A stretch of 64,000 bases of DNA from Sulfodiicoccus acidiphilus (GCF_003967175.1 NZ_AP018553.1:1-64000), one strand, 5' to 3'. Shown: positions 18,416-27,691, counted from the stretch's first letter. The notes: generated from the sequence alone by a model not told the origin. Numbers and translations are program-made.

Positions 18416-20161
18416 ATGGCGCAAACAGCGCAGGAACAGAGATTCACCCTGCTACCTGCGCCTTCAAAATTCGATGAAGGAGTTGTCAAATTCGGCGACA
18501 GAGACATCAAAATAGGAGGGCCCCTTCCTAAACTGGCGGAGAACGAGAAACTCATAAGGGTTACTCACTCTCTTTGCCCAGCTTGTTACAGGCTACTTCC
18601 CGCCGCGATTTTTGAGAAGGAGAGTAAACTCTTCATAAGGAAAGTATGCCCAGATCACGGTGAGTTCGAGGACCTATACTACGGAGACGTAGGAATGTAC
18701 TACAAGTTCGACTACTGGGAATACGAGGGGAAGGGACCTAAGGTACCGTACGTTGACCTGAAGTCTCCATGTCCGTACAACTGCGGACTCTGTCCTATGC
18801 ACCACCAGCACTCGGCCTTAGTTAACCTAGTGATAACCAACAGATGTGATCAGTCTTGCTGGTACTGCTTCTTCTACGCTGAGAAGGCTGGATACGTGTT
18901 TGAACCCTCCCAAGAACAGATAAGATTCATGGTGGAGCAGCTCAAGCGGCAGGGAGCAACAATGGTAGTACAGATAACTGGAGGTGAACCTACACTCAGG
19001 GAGGACCTTGTTGAAGTAGTGAAGATCGTCAAAGATGCTGGGGTTAAGCATATCCAGCTAAACACGTGGGGAGGTACCTTCGCTAAGATGTACATGGAGG
19101 ATCCAGAGAGGGCTGTACGTTTCGCTAGAGCAGTGAGAGAAGCGGGCGTGAATACCATATATATGAGCTTCGACGGGACCACCAGGAAGACTAATCCAAA
19201 GAACCATTGGGAGATCCCCTACACGTTAGACGTATTCAGAAAGGCAGGAATGACAAGCGTAGTTTTAGTACCGACCGTAATCAAAACAGTTAACGACCAC
19301 GACCTAGGCAATATAATTAAGTTCGCCGCTAGGAACATGGACGTTGTTAGAGCAATAAACTTCCAACCAGTGAGCCTAACGGGGATGATGAAGAGAAATA
19401 TGAGGGCTAAGTTTAGGATCACTATTCCAGAGATACTAAAGAATATAGAGGAACAGACTAACGGAGAAATTACTAGGGACAGTTGGTATCCTATAGGCAC
19501 ATCCGTTGTGTTTTCGAAGCTTGTGGAGGCGCTCACTGGTAAGGAGCAGTTCGAGATGGCCAATCATCCGTCCTGCGGAGCTGGAAGCTACATCTATGTG
19601 GAGTGGAAAGGTGGAGAGCCACACTTCATCCCCATCTCGAAGTTCATAGATCTGGAGGGAATTCTGGAATACCTCAAAGAGAAGACGGAAGAAATTAGGG
19701 AAGGAGCCAACAAATACGTCACCGCGGTAAAACTAGTCTACAACTTAAGGAAGTTCATAGATAAAAAATATGGTCCTAAGGACTTCGATGTGTGGAAGAT
19801 GCTCTATAACATAATAGTGAATCACAATTACGATGCGCTGGGAGAGTGGCACTACAGGACTCTATTCCTAGGTAACATGCATTTCATGGATCTTTACAAC
19901 TACGACGTCCAGAGGGTAATGAGATGCGATATTCACTACGTCACGCCCGATGGAAGGGTGATACCCTTCTGTACATATAACGTACTCAACGATCTTTACA
20001 GGGACAAGATCTTGAAGGAGTATCAAGTTTCCCTAGACGATTGGATTAAGAAGTTCGGCGAGAACAGCATAGGAGATTCAGTCAAATACAAGAGGGCAGT
20101 AGGATTACTAGAGAAGGGAGAGACCTACAAGGAGACCTACAAGGGATTCCAGATATTATAA
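18416..20161 (+). CDS. Radical SAM protein, tetraether lipid synthase-like (Tes)
   Basis: 581 aa. A radical SAM triad CDQSCWYC sits at about residues 144-151, followed by the Gly-rich SAM strand [12 protein letters not shown]. The N-terminal region carries further Cys sets ([28 protein letters not shown]) and the C-terminus has more (CDIHY, FCTYN), enough for additional clusters. This arrangement fits the MJ0619-like family that includes tetraether synthase, which couples two archaeol lipids into the membrane-spanning GDGT. Thermoacidophiles rely on such lipids, and mevalonate kinase, pmk and mvaD are in the same window. Other lipid-modifying radical SAM enzymes (calditol or ring formation) are alternatives; the exact activity is inference. 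Confidence 0.72.
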   Translation: MAQTAQEQRFTLLPAPSKFDEGVVKFGDRDIKIGGPLPKLAENEKLIRVTHSLCPACYRLLPAAIFEKESKLFIRKVCPDHGEFEDLYYGDVGMYYKFDYWEYEGKGPKVPYVDLKSPCPYNCGLCPMHHQHSALVNLVITNRCDQSCWYCFFYAEKAGYVFEPSQEQIRFMVEQLKRQGATMVVQITGGEPTLREDLVEVVKIVKDAGVKHIQLNTWGGTFAKMYMEDPERAVRFARAVREAGVNTIYMSFDGTTRKTNPKNHWEIPYTLDVFRKAGMTSVVLVPTVIKTVNDHDLGNIIKFAARNMDVVRAINFQPVSLTGMMKRNMRAKFRITIPEILKNIEEQTNGEITRDSWYPIGTSVVFSKLVEALTGKEQFEMANHPSCGAGSYIYVEWKGGEPHFIPISKFIDLEGILEYLKEKTEEIREGANKYVTAVKLVYNLRKFIDKKYGPKDFDVWKMLYNIIVNHNYDALGEWHYRTLFLGNMHFMDLYNYDVQRVMRCDIHYVTPDGRVIPFCTYNVLNDLYRDKILKEYQVSLDDWIKKFGENSIGDSVKYKRAVGLLEKGETYKETYKGFQIL

Positions 20162-20194
20162 TCACCTTTAGCCTCCGTAAAGAGTAGGAATTTT

Positions 20195-20227
20195 ATCTAT
20201 CCTTAAGGACAGACCTTAAGGATAGAT
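20195..20227. terminator. 14-bp perfect inverted repeat between convergent genes
   Basis: ATCTATCCTTAAGG (20195-20208) and CCTTAAGGATAGAT (20214-20227) are exact reverse complements around a five-base loop ACAGA. It lies 33 bases after the Tes-like gene and just before the end of the convergent arfC gene, the position of a bidirectional terminator. Archaeal termination usually relies on U-rich tracts rather than stems, so a protein-binding or mRNA-stability role is also possible. Confidence 0.5.
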
Positions 20228-20234
20228 TAGGAAG

Positions 20235-20872
20235 TCAGAGGATTGGGTTTTTGTTCTGATATTTTAACAACACTTCTGTTCTACACTCGCAAAGCCTAGC
20301 GTCCATTAACTCCAGGACTGGAGCTTCAGGTCCGAGAAAACCCTCACCTTGGACTAGAGACGTCCCCGAGCCGAAGATCTTCGGGCCACTGTGAGCCTCA
20401 GTTCGTCGAAACAACTTTCTTTCACTAAACTCCATATTATTCCTCCTCCTCCCTCCACCATTACCTTCTCCACGCTAAATGACTCATAAAGATCTCTCAT
20501 GACCTCGCACAGCTTTCCTCCAAACTTCCTAACCTGCACACCAAGCTGTAGTAGTTTATTCTTTATTTCTTCGTTGGGAGATATAGCGTAAGCGACGGTT
20601 CTTCCACCAATAAATATCTTACTCTCTGAGTTAAGTTGCAATTTAGTGGAAACTACTACCCTGAGAGGGGGTCTACCTCTCGCGTACTTCAAGCTTAGAG
20701 ATGGATTGTCAATTCTAACCGTATTAGCACCCACTAGGACTGCATCCACCTCCGACCTAAGGATGTGTTGCCTTGTTTTATCGTAGGGACAGCTTAGCTC
20801 ACTGAATCCGTTTTTTGCCGCTAACCTTCCATCAATTGAGATGGTACTGAAAATAATTACGAATGGCCTCAA
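20235..20872 (-). CDS. Archaeal riboflavin reductase ArfC/RibD-type, frameshifted
   Basis: Reads as two overlapping frames: 20354-20872 (172 aa, N-terminal MRPFVIIFSTISIDGRLAAK to FDELRLTVA) and 20235-20435, which continues with PKIFGSGTSLVQGEGF to the end. One C is missing in the sense-strand run GGCCCG (20383-20385 on the plus strand); with it restored the product would be about 212 aa, reading DELRLTVAPKIFGSG as expected for the 2,5-diamino-6-ribosylaminopyrimidinone reductase of riboflavin synthesis. The NADPH site GGGGIIWSLV is intact. Riboflavin synthesis is needed for the flavoproteins here, so a sequence error is likely, but a real mutation is possible. It overlaps the upstream 70-aa gene by four bases. 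Confidence 0.8.
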
Positions 20873-21081
20873 GACAGGAAATCATCTAGCTTGGGTTCCC
20901 TCTTAATTTTTCTGCGGACTGAAGTCCTTACCGTTAGGTGCCTAAACCACACCCTAGACTCACACTTGTTTCTAAACGCACAAGTTAGACAACAATAAGG
21001 ACAAACTGGAATTCCCTTAACGGGACAATCTATTGTCAAAGATTCGCGGCCGCAAGAGCCACAGCGTTCTCCGTAGAGCAA
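20869..21081 (-). CDS. Small Cys-rich probable zinc-binding protein
   Basis: 70 aa, not recognised as a named family. It has nine Cys: CGSC near the N-terminus, one in TIDCPVKG, then CPYCCLTCAFRNKC, followed by a basic C-terminal half. This could hold two zinc sites and bind nucleic acid. Its last codons overlap the start of the riboflavin reductase gene (ATGA) and it begins two bases after the metallo-beta-lactamase-like gene ends, so it is an integral operon member. Function unknown. Confidence 0.6.
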   Translation of the reverse strand: MLYGERCGSCGRESLTIDCPVKGIPVCPYCCLTCAFRNKCESRVWFRHLTVRTSVRRKIKREPKLDDFLS

Positions 21082-21082
21082 C

Positions 21083-21598
21083 TTAGGACACTTTGCTGCA
21101 GTCGCTGACGCTACATAAATAACTTACAGTTTTTAAAGGAGAAACGAGCGTGCTACCAGCGAAGATCACTCCATTATAGTTGGCGATAATCGAACCTAAA
21201 GTTGGAGTCCTAGTCAACTTAATCCTTATTCCCTCAACTACCTCTTCATCGCTTCTCAACTCGACGCTGACTCTCGCGGGTTCGTAGAAGGAGCCTTCAC
21301 ACTCTCCCCTTCTTAGAGCTACAGAATCTGGATAGTGTGAAACCACTAATGACTCTACGAAGAACTTGGAGAGTGCACCTATAGCAGAGGCCGCAGCGGG
21401 ATGACAGCTCGTGACTAGAATATATTTAGGAGTAACTCCCCTAGTCACCTCCAAAATATCGCTCACTATTATATTCAGCGAAACCGGATCTCCTCCATCT
21501 ATAATGACCCAACCTCTATCTCCCTTCACTAAGTAGCTTCTCATTCCTCTGGGTGTCACTAGAACGTAAACATCCCTAGTCAACCGATAAAAACTCAT
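21083..21598 (-). CDS. Degenerate metallo-beta-lactamase-fold protein
   Basis: 171 aa. The N-terminal layout VYVLVTPRGMRSYLVKGDRGWVIIDGGDP is that of metallo-beta-lactamase-fold hydrolases (strand, strand, IIDGG), and the second half has the matching strands ending GVIFAGSTLV. However, the metal motif HxHxDH is replaced by SCHPAAAS in ILVTSCHPAAAS, so most metal ligands are gone. The protein is also shorter than the usual 200-270 aa. It is probably a non-catalytic relative kept for binding or structure. It overlaps the upstream regulator gene by four bases and lies ahead of the small Cys-rich gene. Confidence 0.6.
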   Translation of the reverse strand: MSFYRLTRDVYVLVTPRGMRSYLVKGDRGWVIIDGGDPVSLNIIVSDILEVTRGVTPKYILVTSCHPAAASAIGALSKFFVESLVVSHYPDSVALRRGECEGSFYEPARVSVELRSDEEVVEGIRIKLTRTPTLGSIIANYNGVIFAGSTLVSPLKTVSYLCSVSDCSKVS

Positions 21599-22281
21599 AA
21601 CCTCAGAATTACCTTGACGTTCTTAACGTCTCTTAGCCCGTCCTGCCAACCCCTCCCTACACCTATTAGGGCTAATACTCCTACAACGGAGGCTCCTGAC
21701 CTATTAACTAGACTTACTAAGGCTCTTACGGTCTTCCCAGATCTCACTACATCGTCTACTACTAATACTCTATCTCCCTTCTCGATTAAGTCTTTCCGAA
21801 GATAGAAGGTCGATACCATGCTGTTGACTTCCCTCACGGACTCTTCGTAGTAGTCCACATATGTGGACTCCTTGTACTTCTTAACTACTATTAAGGGGCG
21901 ACGAAGTATGTAAGCAGCCATAGCACCGAGGGCAATACCGTTAACGGCTGGAGTTATAACCTTATCTACTTCGTCTATGGCAGATGCCTTCTCCAACGTG
22001 CTAAGTACAACAATGGTAAGGAGGTTTGGATAGAAGAGAATCTTGCTAGTGTCTACAAAATTATCATCATAAATTGATATTTTATCTTTAAAGAATTTAA
22101 AAATAAAATCATCGGTTTTGACCTTTCCCAATATCTCCCTTGCTTGGAGTTCGCTGGGAATAGTGGCTCCATTCGTGTATCTGCAAAGGAGACTCTCTTG
22201 AATATCCAGCATCGAAGATAATTCCTTGTAAGTGAACGTTTTCTTAAGCTCCTTAAGGGTCTCCACTGCCATGATACGCAT
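21595..22281 (-). CDS. HTH-phosphoribosyltransferase regulator (GfcR/PyrE-like)
   Basis: 228 aa from the ATG at 22281; an ATG at 22272 and a longer frame to 22380 are alternatives. The N-terminal 50 residues (TLKELKKTFTYKELSSML and ESLLCRYTNG) form a helix-turn-helix, and residues about 85-228 form a type I phosphoribosyltransferase with the PRPP loop VLVVDDVVRSGKT. Archaeal proteins with this fusion (COG0856) act as regulators that sense a phosphorylated metabolite through the PRTase domain; haloarchaeal GfcR is the studied case. It heads the minus-strand operon with the MBL-like, Cys-rich and riboflavin reductase genes, and may control it or sugar/nucleotide genes. Confidence 0.75.
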   Translation of the reverse strand: MRIMAVETLKELKKTFTYKELSSMLDIQESLLCRYTNGATIPSELQAREILGKVKTDDFIFKFFKDKISIYDDNFVDTSKILFYPNLLTIVVLSTLEKASAIDEVDKVITPAVNGIALGAMAAYILRRPLIVVKKYKESTYVDYYEESVREVNSMVSTFYLRKDLIEKGDRVLVVDDVVRSGKTVRALVSLVNRSGASVVGVLALIGVGRGWQDGLRDVKNVKVILRL

Positions 22282-22483
22282 TCGCAATTCCTTTTCTTTA
22301 TGTTCCTTCCCTGTTAACAATTTAATACACGCCCCTCGTATACATAAATAGAGGGATGAGCGGGGTATTAAGTTCTGCAACTATGATGAGAAACCCACGC
22401 TGCGACCAAGTATGGGAGTGAACTACATGACCTAGGCGGAGTCCTAGGCCCTAAATGGGTAGTCAGTTTAATTTAGTTGGGAG

Positions 22484-24304
22484 TTGCACGTGAATCGGTT
22501 GAGCGCAGTGAGCTCGAGCGACATCAAGAAGTTGAGGCAACCCATAGTTACAGTGTTAGGACACGTGGACCATGGCAAAACCAGCCTTCTGGACAAAATA
22601 AGAGGAACTGCTGTTGTGAGGAAGGAAGCGGGGGAGATGACGCAGGAGGTGGGAGCCAGTGTGGTTCCTAGGTCAGTCATACAAAAAGTAGCTGAGCCAC
22701 TTAAAAACATAATACCATTGAAACTAGAGATCCCAGGGTTATTATTCATAGACACTCCTGGGCACGAGCTTTTCTCTAATCTAAGGAAAAGAGGAGGGAG
22801 TGTTGCCGATATATCTGTAGTAGTTGTAGATGTTACAGAGGGATTTCAAAAACAAACGTTCGAGTCCATACAGATTCTACGAGATAGGAGAGTTCCATTC
22901 CTAATGGCTGCCAATAAGATTGATAGAGTGCCTGGTTGGCAACCTAACCCCAACCAACCGTTCACAGTGTCTATATCAAGACAGAGCAAAGAAGTTCAGA
23001 GTAGGCTTGACACGTTGATCTACAAGCTGGTCATGGACCTAGCCCAATTGGGCTTCAATGCGGAAAGATTTGATAGAGTGAGGGATTTCACAAGAAACGT
23101 TGCAATAGTCCCGGTATCGGCCAAGACCGGGGAAGGAATTCCAGAGTTGTTAGCGTTGCTAGCTGGACTGTCGCAGAGATACATGGAGAACAGGCTAAAG
23201 GTGGTGGAAGGGCCGGCTAAGGGAGTGGTAATGGAGGTCAAGGAAGAAATAGGACTAGGACATACAATCGATGTTATAGTCTACGACGGGATTCTGAAGA
23301 AGAACGATATCTTAGTGTTGGCGGGCCTAAACGGCCCTATTGTAACTAGGGTTAGGGGAATTCTGGTTCCTAAACCACTTCAAGACATAAGGATAGTAAA
23401 GACAGACTTCGTAAGCCTAGATGAAGTAGTTGCTGCTGCAGGTGTTAAAATCTCAGCACCAGGACTCGAAGAAGCTATAGCTGGCTCGCCGCTCTACGTC
23501 GCCGAAGACGAAAGTAGAATTGAACAATTGAAGAAGGTTGTGGAGGAGGAGGTCTCAACTATAAAAATCTATAATAAGGATGTTTCTGGGGTTATAATCA
23601 AGTCGGACAGTCTTGGAACGTTAGAAGCGATAGTTTCGGCTGTAAGTGGGGAAAAAATTCCGATCAGGCTAGCTGACGTAGGTCCCATATCCAAGAGGGA
23701 CGTATTGGAAGCCAAATTGTCAGAGGATGAGGCCTACAGGGTTATACTGGCCTTTAGAGTCAGACCGCTCACTGGAGTAGATGTGAGCGGTGTTAAACTA
23801 ATAAGTAACGAGATAATATATCAATTAATAGACGAATTAGAGAGATATATACAGGAAGTACGGGATAGGGAGAGAAGGAGGACGCTAGAGAGCATGAGCC
23901 TGCCCTGCAAAGTAAAGATACTACCAGGATTCGTATTTAGGAGGAGCGATCCCATAATAGTAGGGGTGGAGGTGATAGGAGGGGTCCTCAAGCCTGGCAC
24001 AACCTTAATCGATAAAGAGGGAAGACAGATAGGACAAGTCCTTCAAATTCAAGATAAGAAGAAGAGTTTAGAACGAGCGACCAAGGGGATGGAGGTGGCC
24101 GTTTCCATAAAGAGTAATTTGATGGTAGGTAGACACGTTAACGAGGGAGACTTCCTATACAGTGATTTCACCAACGATGAGCTTGGCCTACTTCTTAAGA
24201 AGTTCAAGGATGTAGTGACAAACGATATGATGGAAGTCATAGAAGAGACGGTTAAAATAAAGAGAAAGGAAGACCCCCTCTTTGCCCTTTCAGTGCTGAA
24301 CTGA
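22484..24304 (+). CDS. infB: Translation initiation factor aIF5B
   Basis: 606 aa from TTG (an in-frame GTG two codons later is possible), with GGGAG just upstream. The GTPase motifs are all present: GHVDHGKT (near residue 25), the switch II DTPGHE, and NKID. Domains II-IV of the archaeal/eukaryotic IF2 follow, including RRSDPIIVGVEVIGG. aIF5B promotes subunit joining after aIF2 delivers the initiator tRNA. It is convergent with ndk, whose stop codon is 12 bases away. Confidence 0.96.
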   Translation: MHVNRLSAVSSSDIKKLRQPIVTVLGHVDHGKTSLLDKIRGTAVVRKEAGEMTQEVGASVVPRSVIQKVAEPLKNIIPLKLEIPGLLFIDTPGHELFSNLRKRGGSVADISVVVVDVTEGFQKQTFESIQILRDRRVPFLMAANKIDRVPGWQPNPNQPFTVSISRQSKEVQSRLDTLIYKLVMDLAQLGFNAERFDRVRDFTRNVAIVPVSAKTGEGIPELLALLAGLSQRYMENRLKVVEGPAKGVVMEVKEEIGLGHTIDVIVYDGILKKNDILVLAGLNGPIVTRVRGILVPKPLQDIRIVKTDFVSLDEVVAAAGVKISAPGLEEAIAGSPLYVAEDESRIEQLKKVVEEEVSTIKIYNKDVSGVIIKSDSLGTLEAIVSAVSGEKIPIRLADVGPISKRDVLEAKLSEDEAYRVILAFRVRPLTGVDVSGVKLISNEIIYQLIDELERYIQEVRDRERRRTLESMSLPCKVKILPGFVFRRSDPIIVGVEVIGGVLKPGTTLIDKEGRQIGQVLQIQDKKKSLERATKGMEVAVSIKSNLMVGRHVNEGDFLYSDFTNDELGLLLKKFKDVVTNDMMEVIEETVKIKRKEDPLFALSVLN

Positions 24305-24316
24305 AAGGTATCGTCG

Positions 24317-24727
24317 TCAAGGGAAGAAGACCGAACTTTCGTACGCCACCTTCTCAGGCGAATCGGACGCATGTATCACGTTCTCACTCTTGGAGAGGGC
24401 CAAATCACCTCTTATTGTTCCAGGTGAAGCTTCCTTTGGATCCGTCGCACCTATCATTCTTCTGACTACGCTGACCACATCATCCCCCTCCACCAACATT
24501 GCCACCACAGGACCTGATGTTACGTATGACACTAGTTCTTCGAAGAACGGTTTTCCCTTGTGTTCTGCGTAAAGCCTCTCCGCGCGGTTTCTATCCAGTT
24601 TATCCATCTTCAACTGAACAATATTGAGGCCTCTCTTCTCAAACCGACTTATTATCTCACCGATTAATCCTCTCCTAACACCGTCAGGTTTTATCATAAC
24701 GAAGGTTCTTTGAGGCACTAATCTCAC
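24317..24727 (-). CDS. ndk: Nucleoside diphosphate kinase
   Basis: 136 aa. It starts [20 protein letters not shown], has the ATP/Mg site RxxxG in GTIRGDL, and the active-site His lies in NVIHASDS. It transfers the gamma phosphate between nucleoside triphosphates and works downstream of the uridylate kinase at 40601. The ATG overlaps the L24e stop codon by four bases (ATGA), the L24e-NDK order known from many archaea. Confidence 0.95.
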   Translation of the reverse strand: MRLVPQRTFVMIKPDGVRRGLIGEIISRFEKRGLNIVQLKMDKLDRNRAERLYAEHKGKPFFEELVSYVTSGPVVAMLVEGDDVVSVVRRMIGATDPKEASPGTIRGDLALSKSENVIHASDSPEKVAYESSVFFP

Positions 24728-24909
24728 CTTACCTTAGTGTAGAACTTTGTCCATTTGAGTTTCTTTGGGTCCTTCCCGTATTCTAACATGTATTTTCTAC
24801 ATCTACTCGAACAAAACCAGAGTATAGTGCCATCGTTCTTTATGTGCATTAGCCCAGTTCCTGGCGCTATCTGATGCCCGCAGAAACTGCAGTTTCTAAT
24901 TGCTACCAT
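24724..24909 (-). CDS. rpl24e: 50S ribosomal protein L24e
   Basis: 61 aa. Four Cys in CSFC and FCSSRCRK form the zinc site, with the intervening [16 protein letters not shown] typical of L24e. A GGTGATGG ribosome site lies a few bases before the ATG. It is divergent from S28e across 72 bases, with a symmetric TATA element between them, and cotranscribed with ndk. Confidence 0.94.
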   Translation of the reverse strand: MVAIRNCSFCGHQIAPGTGLMHIKNDGTILWFCSSRCRKYMLEYGKDPKKLKWTKFYTKVR

Positions 24910-24940
24910 AGACCATCACCCATAGAGGCAAGGCGCGAAG

Positions 24941-24949
24941 TATTTAAAT
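24941..24949. promoter_or_regulatory. Symmetric TATA element between L24e and S28e
   Basis: TATTTAAAT is nearly palindromic. Its centre is 37 bases from the S28e ATG and 36 bases from the L24e ATG, so transcription about 26 bases away in either direction would give leaders of roughly 10 bases, both holding ribosome sites. One element may serve both genes. Confidence 0.45.
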
Positions 24950-24981
24950 TGAACTGTGTCAGTTAGGTTAGACCGGTCAAG

Positions 24982-25230
24982 ATGAGTGAGAGGTCCAAAG
25001 TACAGTCCTCACCAATAATAGAGGAGTTCGGTTTCCCCGCTGAAGTGATAAACATAATAGATAGAACAGGCGTAACTGGGGAAATAACCCAAGTCATGGT
25101 TAGAGTTCTGGAGGGGAGAGATAAGGGAAGGATCCTGACTAGGAACGTTAAGGGATCTGTCAGAAAAGGAGATATATTGATGCTCAGGGAGACGGAGAGG
25201 GAGGCTAGGAAGCTCACGACCAAGAGTTAA
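24982..25230 (+). CDS. rps28e: 30S ribosomal protein S28e
   Basis: 82 aa, an OB-fold small-subunit protein of archaea and eukaryotes. The stretch [20 protein letters not shown] (about residues 32-51) and the end [14 protein letters not shown] are diagnostic. In many archaea S28e is grouped with L24e and ndk in one direction; here it is on the opposite strand from them. The uracil phosphoribosyltransferase gene follows by 12 bases and is probably cotranscribed. Confidence 0.95.
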   Translation: MSERSKVQSSPIIEEFGFPAEVINIIDRTGVTGEITQVMVRVLEGRDKGRILTRNVKGSVRKGDILMLRETEREARKLTTKS

Positions 25231-25242
25231 AGGTTCTAAGAC

Positions 25243-25890
25243 ATGCCACTATTCAAAGTTGACACGCCACTGGCGAGACACATACTTACTCAACTTCGAG
25301 ATAGAAACACAAACCAAGTCCTCTTTAGGAAGAACCTAGTTCGTCTGGGCCGTCTCATTGGATATGAGATAGCAAACACCATGGAAGTAGAGGAAGTGAC
25401 TGTAGAGACCCCTCTTTCAACATTAGCAAGAGGAGTGAGAATTGTAGGCCTTGAGAGAGTGGTGATAGTTAATGTAATGAGAGCTGCCACCCCTCTTGTT
25501 GAGGGACTATTGAAGGCATTTCCTTCGGCTAGGCAGGGAGTCGTGGTAGCGAAACGAAAGGAAGGCGAATTCGATTCGCCTCCAAAGGAAATGGAGGTTG
25601 ATATACATTACTATAAATTCCCAGATGTTAAAGAGGAGGACAACGTGATTATCGCGGATCCTATGGTAGCTACGGGCAGCACAATCCTCAAAGTTCTAGA
25701 GCTAATGAGAACAAGTAAGGCTAAGAAGTACTACGTGGCGTCTGTACTCTCTTCACGGTACGGTGTTGACCGTATCACTAAGCAGTACCCTTACGTCAAT
25801 ATCTTCACTGTGGAGGTGGATCCTGAAATCAATTCCATGGGGTACATAGTTCCAGGTCTGGGGGACGCAGGTGACAGAGCCTTCGGATGA
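25243..25890 (+). CDS. upp: Uracil phosphoribosyltransferase
   Basis: 215 aa. The PRPP-binding loop is DPMVATGSTILKVLEL (about residues 139-154), and the uracil-binding C-terminal segment ends in GLGDAGDRAFG, where the GDAGDR element contacts the base. The enzyme salvages uracil to UMP. In Sulfolobus the enzyme is known to be GTP-activated and CTP-inhibited. The cytidine deaminase gene starts within its last 20 bases, an overlap that fits a pyrimidine salvage operon. Confidence 0.96.
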   Translation: MPLFKVDTPLARHILTQLRDRNTNQVLFRKNLVRLGRLIGYEIANTMEVEEVTVETPLSTLARGVRIVGLERVVIVNVMRAATPLVEGLLKAFPSARQGVVVAKRKEGEFDSPPKEMEVDIHYYKFPDVKEEDNVIIADPMVATGSTILKVLELMRTSKAKKYYVASVLSSRYGVDRITKQYPYVNIFTVEVDPEINSMGYIVPGLGDAGDRAFG

Positions 25891-26260
25891 GGAACTAATC
25901 AGATTGGCAGAAAACGCCGCTTCGAAGGCGTATGCCCCTTACTCTAACTACAGAGTCGGTTCTGCAGTAGTAGGGAGAAGTGGAAGAGTTTATTTCGGGG
26001 CTAACGTCGAGAATGCTTCCTACGGACTCTCCATTTGCGCCGAAAGAGTGGCAATCTTCAACGCGGTCTCCTCTGGGGAGAACGAAATAGTTAAGATCGC
26101 GGTGGCAAGGGCTGACGGCGGTGAAATCGTACCGTGTGGAGCCTGCAGGCAAGTTATAGCCGAGTTTGGAGAAAAGGCCGTTGTGATCGTGAAGAGCGAA
26201 GGAAAAGCTAAGAGGTTCCAGCTGAGGGAATTGCTACCTGACATCTTTAGGCTGAGGTGA
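25871..26260 (+). CDS. cdd: Cytidine deaminase
   Basis: 129 aa from a GTG start. The zinc site is intact: CAERVAIFNA (Cys with catalytic Glu) and PCGACRQVIAEF (two Cys), together with the substrate-binding NVENASYGLSICAE. The enzyme converts cytidine or deoxycytidine to uridine. It overlaps upp by 20 bases and lies seven bases ahead of gatB, so all three are likely on one transcript. Confidence 0.95.
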   Translation: MTEPSDEELIRLAENAASKAYAPYSNYRVGSAVVGRSGRVYFGANVENASYGLSICAERVAIFNAVSSGENEIVKIAVARADGGEIVPCGACRQVIAEFGEKAVVIVKSEGKAKRFQLRELLPDIFRLR

Positions 26261-26266
26261 TACGAA

Positions 26267-27691
26267 ATGGTCCTAGTAGGGTTAGAAGTTCACGCGCATC
26301 TAACGGCCCTCAGAACCAAGCTTTTCTGTCCATGCCCTTCAGACTACGTGGGAAAACAGCCCAACTCCAACGTGTGCCCAATATGTCTAGGGCTGCCAGG
26401 GGCTATACCAGTATTCAACGAGAGGGCGTTGAGATTAGCTATAATGGTCGGAATAGCTCTTGGGTCTAGGATATCTAACAAAGTAACCTTTGTGAGGAAG
26501 CATTATTTCTATCCCGACATGAGTAAGAACTATCAGATATCTCAATACGATGGTCCTGGAACAGAGGCCATAGCGATGGGAGGGCAGCTTAGAATCAGAA
26601 ATAAGAACGTAAGGATACGGAGAATAAATATAGAGGAGGATCCAGCCAAGAGTGTTTATCCCACTGGTTCGATGCTTACGAGTCAGTACACCCTTCTAGA
26701 CTACAATAGGTCGGGGATGGGAATGTTAGAAATAGTTACAGAACCAGATATGAGTGAACCACGCGAGACTAGGGAATTCTTAGAGAAACTTAGGTCGGTG
26801 TTAGAACATCTGGGGGTATGTGACGGTTCAATAGAGGGGGCCATAAGGGCCGATGCCAACGTCTCAGTTGAAGGAGGTGAGAGGGTAGAGGTGAAGAATA
26901 TAGGCTCAGCAAAGGATGTTGAGCTGGCCGTGGCCTATGAGATATCAAGGCAGCGCGCAGCAGTGTCCCAAGGAATTCCAGTAAAGAGGGAAACTAGGCA
27001 TTGGGATGCAGAGAGGAGAGTTACTGTCCCATTAAGGTCCAAGGAGACAGAGGAAGATTACAGATACTTCCCAGATCCAGACCTCCCTCCCATCTCAGTT
27101 AACCCCACACTAATCGAGGAGATAAGGAAGTCTATGCCAGAATTACCAGATCAAAGAATAGAGCGGTTCATCAAACAGTATGGGATAAGCAGCTATAACG
27201 CCAACGTCTTAGTAATGAATAAACAATTGGCCGATTTCTTCGAGAAGGTCGCCGAGCAGTACCACGACTACACCAAGGCTTCGAGTTTGATAATCAACGA
27301 CTACCTGAGGTGGCTAAATGAGAGGGATCTCTCGATTGCGCAGGCCAAGGCTGGACCAAGAGAGCTCGCTGAGCTGTTGAAGATGTTAGATGAGGGGATA
27401 ATAACAATAAAGATCGCGAAGGAGTTCCTTCCAAGAATGATATACGAAGGAAAGGCCCCAAAGGAGTTAGTGGAGGCTACAAGTATGACCGCGTTGAGAG
27501 ATAGGGAAACTCTGGAGGCCGTTGTCGACTCTGTGATAAAGGAGAATCCGAAGGCGGTGAAGGAAGCCAAGAGAGAACCCAAAGCGATTCACTACCTAGT
27601 TGGACAGGTAATGAAGAAGACAAGTAAGAGAGCGGAGCCTGAGACAGTGTATAAGTTACTAGAGAAAAGAATAAAAGAAACAAGCATGTAA
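26267..27691 (+). CDS. gatB: Asp/Glu-tRNA amidotransferase subunit B
   Basis: 474 aa. GatB binds the misacylated tRNA and activates the Glu or Asp side chain for transamidation. The N-terminus VGLEVHAHLTALRTKLFCPC, the Cys set CPCP/CPICLGLPG (zinc site), and EEDYRYFPDPDLPPI are family markers; the C-terminal YqeY-like helical tail is present (about residues 330-474). Its partners GatA and GatC are not in this window. An ATG seven bases after cdd, with GGTGAT upstream, is the start. Confidence 0.95.
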   Translation: MVLVGLEVHAHLTALRTKLFCPCPSDYVGKQPNSNVCPICLGLPGAIPVFNERALRLAIMVGIALGSRISNKVTFVRKHYFYPDMSKNYQISQYDGPGTEAIAMGGQLRIRNKNVRIRRINIEEDPAKSVYPTGSMLTSQYTLLDYNRSGMGMLEIVTEPDMSEPRETREFLEKLRSVLEHLGVCDGSIEGAIRADANVSVEGGERVEVKNIGSAKDVELAVAYEISRQRAAVSQGIPVKRETRHWDAERRVTVPLRSKETEEDYRYFPDPDLPPISVNPTLIEEIRKSMPELPDQRIERFIKQYGISSYNANVLVMNKQLADFFEKVAEQYHDYTKASSLIINDYLRWLNERDLSIAQAKAGPRELAELLKMLDEGIITIKIAKEFLPRMIYEGKAPKELVEATSMTALRDRETLEAVVDSVIKENPKAVKEAKREPKAIHYLVGQVMKKTSKRAEPETVYKLLEKRIKETSM

